From NCBI GenBank assembly GCA_017432285.1, contig JAFRJM010000006.1:124001-188000 (forward strand): a stretch of 64,000 nt of DNA, given 5' to 3'. The DNA comes from Oscillospiraceae bacterium. Its GTDB lineage: Bacteria; Bacillota; Clostridia; Oscillospirales; Ruminococcaceae. Position numbers and translations under genes: made by a program. Shown here piece after piece: positions 59,753 to 64,000 of this stretch. Under the pieces are notes generated by a model. That model was not told the DNA's origin and searched no databases. It was given only the letters and a program-made list of their open reading frames with translations. How positions within the stretch are numbered: position 1 is the first letter of the stretch; each line of letters opens with the position of its first letter.

Positions 59753-60799
59753 ATGAGAGCAGAGAAGAAAGTAATTGACCAACTTAATAAGTGCTATGCA
59801 GTTGCTGAGTTTGATTATGATGGAGAGCGCCATCTTATCTCGGCTGCTGAGAAGACAGACCCATGCTATGTTTACAATATGGATGGGGAAAGGATCGATA
59901 CTTTGTGGGAAGGTCCCGGCGGAGTAATGACGCTTTGCCAGTATCCTTTGACAGAGGATGATGATCCTGTCCTTATGGCCACACAGAAGTTCTTTTCTCC
60001 CAACGATTCGGCAGAAGCTAAGATCGTTTATTACACGAGGGAGAACGGGGAATGGATCTGCAATGTGCTGTGCGATCTTCCGTTTGTCCATCGCTTCGGC
60101 ATTGTTGAGCGCGCAGGGAACTATTATCTTGTAGCCTGCACATTGAAGTCAGCGCATGCATTCAGAGATGACTGGACCTGCCCCGGCAGGATCTGGGTCG
60201 CTGAGCTGCCTGCAGATATCCGAGCCTATAGTGAGGAGAATAAGCTTCAGCTTAAACCTCTTGTGAGCGGACTGTATAAAAACCATGGTTTCTGCAAATG
60301 CGAGGAAGACGGATACAGTTATGTATTGGTAGGTACGCAGAACGGCGTATATAAAGTCACTCCTCCTGCTGAAAAGGATGGCGAGTGGAATGCAGAATGC
60401 ATTCTTGACGTTCCAACTAGCGATATGCTGTATCAGGATTATGACGGAGACGGAGAGAAGGAACTTCTCATCATGTCACCCTTCCACGGAGATACACTGG
60501 CTGTTTACAAGAATGACGGCAATGCATTTGTCCCGGTATTCACTTGCGAGAAGAAACTGCCGTTCCTGCATGCTATATGGGGAGCAAATGTTCAGGGCAA
60601 AGAAGTGGCATTTATTGGAAACCGTCAGGAAGAAAGAGAACTATTTGCTGTCCATTATGATGGCGGATATGTGATGGATCTTCTGGATGCAGGTGCAGGT
60701 CCAGCAAACTGCATGTATTATAAAGACGGTGACAAAGACATGCTGATCGCTTCTAACCGCGAGACAGATGAAGTAGCAATATATCAATTGTTTGTTTAG
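59753..60799 (+). CDS. Uncharacterised beta-propeller-like protein in the ascorbate operon
   Basis: 348 residues, cytosolic (no signal peptide). It shows repeated 45-55-residue beta units such as GERHLISAAEKTDPCYVYNMDGERIDTLWEG, GYSYVLVGTQNGVYKVTPP and KDMLIASNRETDEVAIYQL. A Ca-binding-like loop DYDGDGEKELL lies at about 228, as in FG-GAP/VCBS repeat proteins. It lies between ulaG and ulaE, 12 bp before ulaE, with RBS AAAGGGATAAG. No E. coli ula counterpart exists. It could be an accessory enzyme or a sensor. UlaD function is not expected from this fold. Confidence 0.7.
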   Translation: MRAEKKVIDQLNKCYAVAEFDYDGERHLISAAEKTDPCYVYNMDGERIDTLWEGPGGVMTLCQYPLTEDDDPVLMATQKFFSPNDSAEAKIVYYTRENGEWICNVLCDLPFVHRFGIVERAGNYYLVACTLKSAHAFRDDWTCPGRIWVAELPADIRAYSEENKLQLKPLVSGLYKNHGFCKCEEDGYSYVLVGTQNGVYKVTPPAEKDGEWNAECILDVPTSDMLYQDYDGDGEKELLIMSPFHGDTLAVYKNDGNAFVPVFTCEKKLPFLHAIWGANVQGKEVAFIGNRQEERELFAVHYDGGYVMDLLDAGAGPANCMYYKDGDKDMLIASNRETDEVAIYQLFV

Positions 60800-60811
60800 A
60801 AAGAGGTAAAC

Positions 60812-61672
60812 ATGAAATACTCACTAGGACTGTATGAGAAAGCTATCCCTGTCGGATATGATTTTCCCAAAATGTTCCAGATCGCACGAGAGGGCGGATT
60901 CGACCGACTTGAGATAAGCGTCGATGAGACAGATTGGCGTCTTGAACGTCTTGATTGGGATGCATCAAAGCAGAGAGAGCTTGGGCAGGTATCCAGAGCT
61001 ATGGGTACGCCTCTGCTGACGATGTGCCTGTCAGGACACCGCAAATATCCTTTTGGATCCCATGATGCGGAAACAAGGAAAAGATCCATGGATATCATGG
61101 AAAAAGCTATAAGATTTGCTGACAATGCAGGAATTTCCATCATCCAGCTGGCAGGATATGATGTGTATTATGAAGAGGGAGATGAGGATACCCGCAGATG
61201 GTTCTCGGAGAACTTGAGCGCTGCAGCAAAGATGGCTGCTGAGTCCGGTATGGTTCTTGCGTTTGAGACGATGGAAACTCCCTTTATGGACACAGTAGAA
61301 AAGTCCATGAAATACGTAAATGAAGTCGGGTCACCGTGGCTGGGAGTATATCCAGATATCGGAAACCTCAAGAATGCTGCTGTCCTTTATGGCACGGATG
61401 TGGTTGAAGACATGATGCTCGGTGAAGGACACATCTTCGCGGTTCACCTCAAAGAGACAAAGCCTGGTTTGTACAGAGACATGAACTTCGGACAGGCAGA
61501 CGGACATACTGAGTATGAACGCTGTATCGAAGCAAGCCTGAAGATGGGCGTGAGGATGTTCACAGGTGAATTCTGGTATCAGAAAGGCCAGGATTATATC
61601 CAGACTATCAACGATTCGAGCAGATTCCTTCGTGAAAAGATCGAATCCGTTGCAGATAAATTAGGACTATAA
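60812..61672 (+). CDS. ulaE: L-xylulose-5-phosphate 3-epimerase UlaE
   Basis: 286 residues, TIM barrel of the xylose-isomerase-like group. Start LGLYEKAIPVGYDFPKMFQIAREGGFDRLEISVDE, metal ligands in AFETMET, VYPDIGN, VHLKET and TGEFWY. Converts L-xylulose 5-phosphate to L-ribulose 5-phosphate. It is distinct from the FrlC-like paralogs, which have other ligand contexts. RBS AAAGAGG. 18 bp to ulaF. Confidence 0.9.
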   Translation: MKYSLGLYEKAIPVGYDFPKMFQIAREGGFDRLEISVDETDWRLERLDWDASKQRELGQVSRAMGTPLLTMCLSGHRKYPFGSHDAETRKRSMDIMEKAIRFADNAGISIIQLAGYDVYYEEGDEDTRRWFSENLSAAAKMAAESGMVLAFETMETPFMDTVEKSMKYVNEVGSPWLGVYPDIGNLKNAAVLYGTDVVEDMMLGEGHIFAVHLKETKPGLYRDMNFGQADGHTEYERCIEASLKMGVRMFTGEFWYQKGQDYIQTINDSSRFLREKIESVADKLGL

Positions 61673-61690
61673 ATGAGGGGGATACAATAA

Positions 61691-62386
61691 ATGCTTGAGC
61701 AACTGAAAAAAGAAGTATATGAAGCTAATATGCTTCTTCCTAAGTACAATCTTGTAACATTTACCTGGGGCAATGTTTCGGGTATCGACCGTGAGAGCGG
61801 ACTCTTTGTCATTAAACCGAGCGGCGTAGATTATGATGTCATGACCGCTGACGATATGGTCGTTGTCGACCTTCAGGGGAAAGTCGTTGAAGGTAGGTTA
61901 AAACCATCTTCAGACACTGCAACACACGTAGAGCTTTATAAGGCTTTCCCGAATATCGGCGGAGTAGTTCACACACACTCTCCTTATGCAACCAGCTGGG
62001 CACAGACCGGAAGAAGCATTCCGTGCTATGGAACAACTCATGCGGATTATTTCTACGGAGAGGTACCGTGTCTCCGCTGCCTGACTGCTGAGGAGATCGA
62101 GGATGCCTATGAGGAGAACACAGGTCACCTTATCGTAAATGAATTCGCAAGACTCAATAAAGATTATCTTGCAGTATCCGCAGCACTTTGCAAGAATCAC
62201 GGTCCGTTCTGCTGGGGAAAGGACCCCGTAGATGCCGTACATTGCGCAGTAGTTCTTGAAGAAGTCGCTAAGATGGCATTCTGGACAGAACTGATCAACA
62301 GAGACGTTCAGCCTGCTCCTCAGGAACTTCAGGATAAACACTATTTCCGCAAACATGGCGCCAATGCGTACTATGGTCAGAACTGA
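61691..62386 (+). CDS. ulaF: L-ribulose-5-phosphate 4-epimerase UlaF
   Basis: 231 residues, class II aldolase fold. Zn ligands [14 protein letters not shown] (two His) and the distal His in KNHGPFCWG; substrate loops TWGNVSG and KPSGVDYD. Forms D-xylulose 5-phosphate, which enters the pentose phosphate route. RBS AGGGGG. The HPr copy 2 gene follows after 24 bp. Confidence 0.93.
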   Translation: MLEQLKKEVYEANMLLPKYNLVTFTWGNVSGIDRESGLFVIKPSGVDYDVMTADDMVVVDLQGKVVEGRLKPSSDTATHVELYKAFPNIGGVVHTHSPYATSWAQTGRSIPCYGTTHADYFYGEVPCLRCLTAEEIEDAYEENTGHLIVNEFARLNKDYLAVSAALCKNHGPFCWGKDPVDAVHCAVVLEEVAKMAFWTELINRDVQPAPQELQDKHYFRKHGANAYYGQN

Positions 62387-62410
62387 TTTATATAAAAAGG
62401 GAGAAATAAC

Positions 62411-62671
62411 ATGAAGGAATTTGAATTTGTTGTAACCGATCCGGTCGGCATCCATGCCCGTCCTGCAGGAAACCTTGTTCGTGAGATCAAGAAATATGTT
62501 GATTCCAAGATCACATTGACAAAAGGCGAGAAGACAGTCGATGCTCTCCGCCTGATGGCCGTTATGGGACTTGGTGTCAAACAGGGCGACACCGTAACTT
62601 TCCGTATTGAAGGCGGAGATGAGGAAGCGGTTGCTGCAGACCTCGAAGCATACCTCAAAGAAAATTTATAA
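62411..62671 (+). CDS. ptsH: Phosphocarrier protein HPr, copy 2
   Basis: 86 residues, 83 identical to copy 1 at 49829. His15 in GIHARPAG is kept. It also has Arg in place of Ser46. Long stretches of DNA are identical between the copies, such as CATTGACAAAAGGCGAGAAG, which points to recent duplication or gene conversion. It lies in the ula operon just before Enzyme I, giving the ascorbate PTS a built-in phosphate supply. Confidence 0.93.
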   Translation: MKEFEFVVTDPVGIHARPAGNLVREIKKYVDSKITLTKGEKTVDALRLMAVMGLGVKQGDTVTFRIEGGDEEAVAADLEAYLKENL

Positions 62672-62677
62672 TCTAAT

Positions 62678-62706
62678 AAAGACAGGTAGTTGATCCGCCT
62701 GTCTTT
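62678..62706 (+). other. Intercistronic stem-loop between HPr and Enzyme I
   Basis: AAAGACAGG / CCTGTCTTT, 9-bp stem, 11-nt loop, tail AGTACAAA. Lacks a U tract; could reduce Enzyme I relative to HPr, which is the usual ratio. Confidence 0.55.
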
Positions 62707-62735
62707 AGTACAAATTATTTCTAAGGAGAGATCCA

Positions 62736-64000
62736 ATGATTTCGATTCAGGGAAAAGGCGTTTCCAACGGTGTTGCTTCCGGACCGTTGTATTTCTATCA
62801 GCGTGCCACAACTACTCTGCGAAGGTACACAGTAGAAGATACCGAGAGTGAGTGGCAGAGATTCAAAGATGCTCAGCAGAAATGCATCGAGCAGCTTGGA
62901 GAACTTGCTGAAAAAGCTAGAAAAGAAGCTGGTGATGACGCTGCTATGCTCTTTGAAACTCACCAGCTAATGGCTGAAGACCTCGACTATGAGGACGCAA
63001 TTCAGGCTTCAATTATGGAAGAAGCAAATAATGCTGAAGCAGCCGTGACAGATACAGCGGCGACTTTTGCCGATATGTTTGCTTCCATGGACGATGCATA
63101 TATGCAGGCCAGAGCAGCGGACGTCAAGGACGTTTCCAGCAGGATCCTCAACATCTTGTACGGAGTGGTTCAAGGCGGTATCGATTCCGATGTTCCTGTA
63201 ATTCTTGCTGCTGATGATCTTGCGCCAAGTGAGACTATCCAGCTGGATAAAACAAAGATCCTTGCTTTTGTAACAGAGGGAGGTTCAAGTTCCAGCCATA
63301 CCGCTATCCTTGCACGTACGATGGGCATTCCGGCTATCGTTGGTGTGGGCGATCAGATAAAGAAAGAGTATGAAGGCAGACCTACGATCGTCGACGGTTC
63401 CACAGGTCAGGTATATGTTGATCCTGATGAGGATACTACAACCTACCTTATGGAAAAGAGAAGAAAACTGATCGAGTATCAGCAGATGCTTGAAGAGCTC
63501 AAAGGAAAAGAGAATATCACGCTTGATGGACATGAGATCCGCGTATACTGCAATATCGGAAGCCCTGAGGACGTTCATTCCGTTCTCTCAAATGACGGCG
63601 GCGGAGTAGGACTTTTCAGAAGCGAGTTCCTGTATCTGAACTGCGATGATTATCCGGATGAAGAATATCAGTTCGAAGCATATAAACAGGCTCTTTCGGA
63701 AATGGGCAACAGGGAAGTCATTATCCGTACACTTGATATCGGTGCTGACAAGCAGATTGAGTATTTTGATCTTCCTCACGAAGAGAACCCGGCACTCGGA
63801 AACCGTGCTCTCCGTATATGCCTGAACCGTCCAGAGATATTCCGCACACAGCTCCGTGCACTGTTCCGTGCATCTGCTTATGGCCATCTTGGAATCATGT
63901 TCCCGATGGTAACCAGTGTATGGGAAGTCCGTGAAGCAAAGAAAATGTGTGAGCAGGTCAAGAATGAGCTGAAAGAGGAAGGAATTCCTTATGACGAGCA
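62736..64000 (+). CDS. ptsI: PTS Enzyme I (ptsI), 3' end outside window
   Basis: First ~421 residues of Enzyme I, open to the window end. HPr-binding/phospho-His domain: SIQGKGVSNGVASGPLY, then EGGSSSSHTAILART with the catalytic His at about residue 190. The PEP-binding barrel starts at about 255, with LFRSEFLYLN, LDIGADKQIEYF and NPALGNRALRICL. It phosphorylates HPr from PEP. RBS AAGGAGAG. Co-location with ula genes is unusual, since ptsHI normally form a general operon. Confidence 0.95.
   Translation, partial: MISIQGKGVSNGVASGPLYFYQRATTTLRRYTVEDTESEWQRFKDAQQKCIEQLGELAEKARKEAGDDAAMLFETHQLMAEDLDYEDAIQASIMEEANNAEAAVTDTAATFADMFASMDDAYMQARAADVKDVSSRILNILYGVVQGGIDSDVPVILAADDLAPSETIQLDKTKILAFVTEGGSSSSHTAILARTMGIPAIVGVGDQIKKEYEGRPTIVDGSTGQVYVDPDEDTTTYLMEKRRKLIEYQQMLEELKGKENITLDGHEIRVYCNIGSPEDVHSVLSNDGGGVGLFRSEFLYLNCDDYPDEEYQFEAYKQALSEMGNREVIIRTLDIGADKQIEYFDLPHEENPALGNRALRICLNRPEIFRTQLRALFRASAYGHLGIMFPMVTSVWEVREAKKMCEQVKNELKEEGIPYDE

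Overview
The window comes from a low-to-mid GC, Gram-positive anaerobe of the Bacillota, probably a gut-type Clostridia. The signs are strong AGGAGG-type ribosome binding sites, many U-tract terminators, a FeoA-FeoB fusion with its Cys-rich partner, lipoate salvage, PTS sugar uptake, a membrane-anchored lysozyme and yybP-ykoY riboswitches. I see no tRNA, rRNA, CRISPR array, transposase or phage structural module. The species cannot be fixed from the sequence alone.

Layout. 1-15.4 kb holds housekeeping and accessory genes: the SbcC end, CbrC, DUF1893, DUF362, an AlkZ-related protein, a histidine phosphatase, a ClpX-like ATPase with a structured leader, feoAB, lplA, an M19 dipeptidase, a YhhN protein, a MATE exporter, an XpaC-like protein behind a riboswitch, and a ProX editing protein. 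15.4-33 kb is the most striking part: a GntR regulator, one PfkB-type sugar kinase, four FrlC-like TIM-barrel epimerases, six FrlB-like SIS-domain proteins, a complete ribose-type ABC importer, a HAD phosphatase and an aspartoacylase-type deacylase. A palindromic site around CGTTATATAATG recurs in front of the separate transcription units and also in front of the MATE gene. I read this as an enlarged system for importing, phosphorylating and splitting several Amadori-type (fructosamine or related glycosylamine) compounds. Substrates are inferred, not shown.

33-48.8 kb holds a UroD-like protein, a phosphoesterase, an aromatic amino acid operon (aroA, aroC, chorismate mutase, and an aroE-aroK fusion), a divergent SIS protein beside a lone ABC ATPase, a second yybP-ykoY riboswitch in front of two uncharacterised small genes, an ECF sigma / membrane protein / lipoprotein cassette, and a fucose-isomerase-like protein with a nitroreductase. 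48.8-53.9 kb holds a secreted lysozyme, an HPr, a MarR-MATE pair, a DUF3592 protein and a Cof phosphatase.

53.9-64 kb is an L-ascorbate utilisation region. On the minus strand lie EIIA, EIIC, EIIB, a HAD phosphatase and a DeoR (UlaR-like) regulator. Diverging on the plus strand lie UlaG, an uncharacterised beta-propeller-like protein, UlaE, UlaF, a second HPr and Enzyme I, which runs off the end. The operon therefore carries its own general PTS proteins. UlaD, the expected decarboxylase, is not present in the window.
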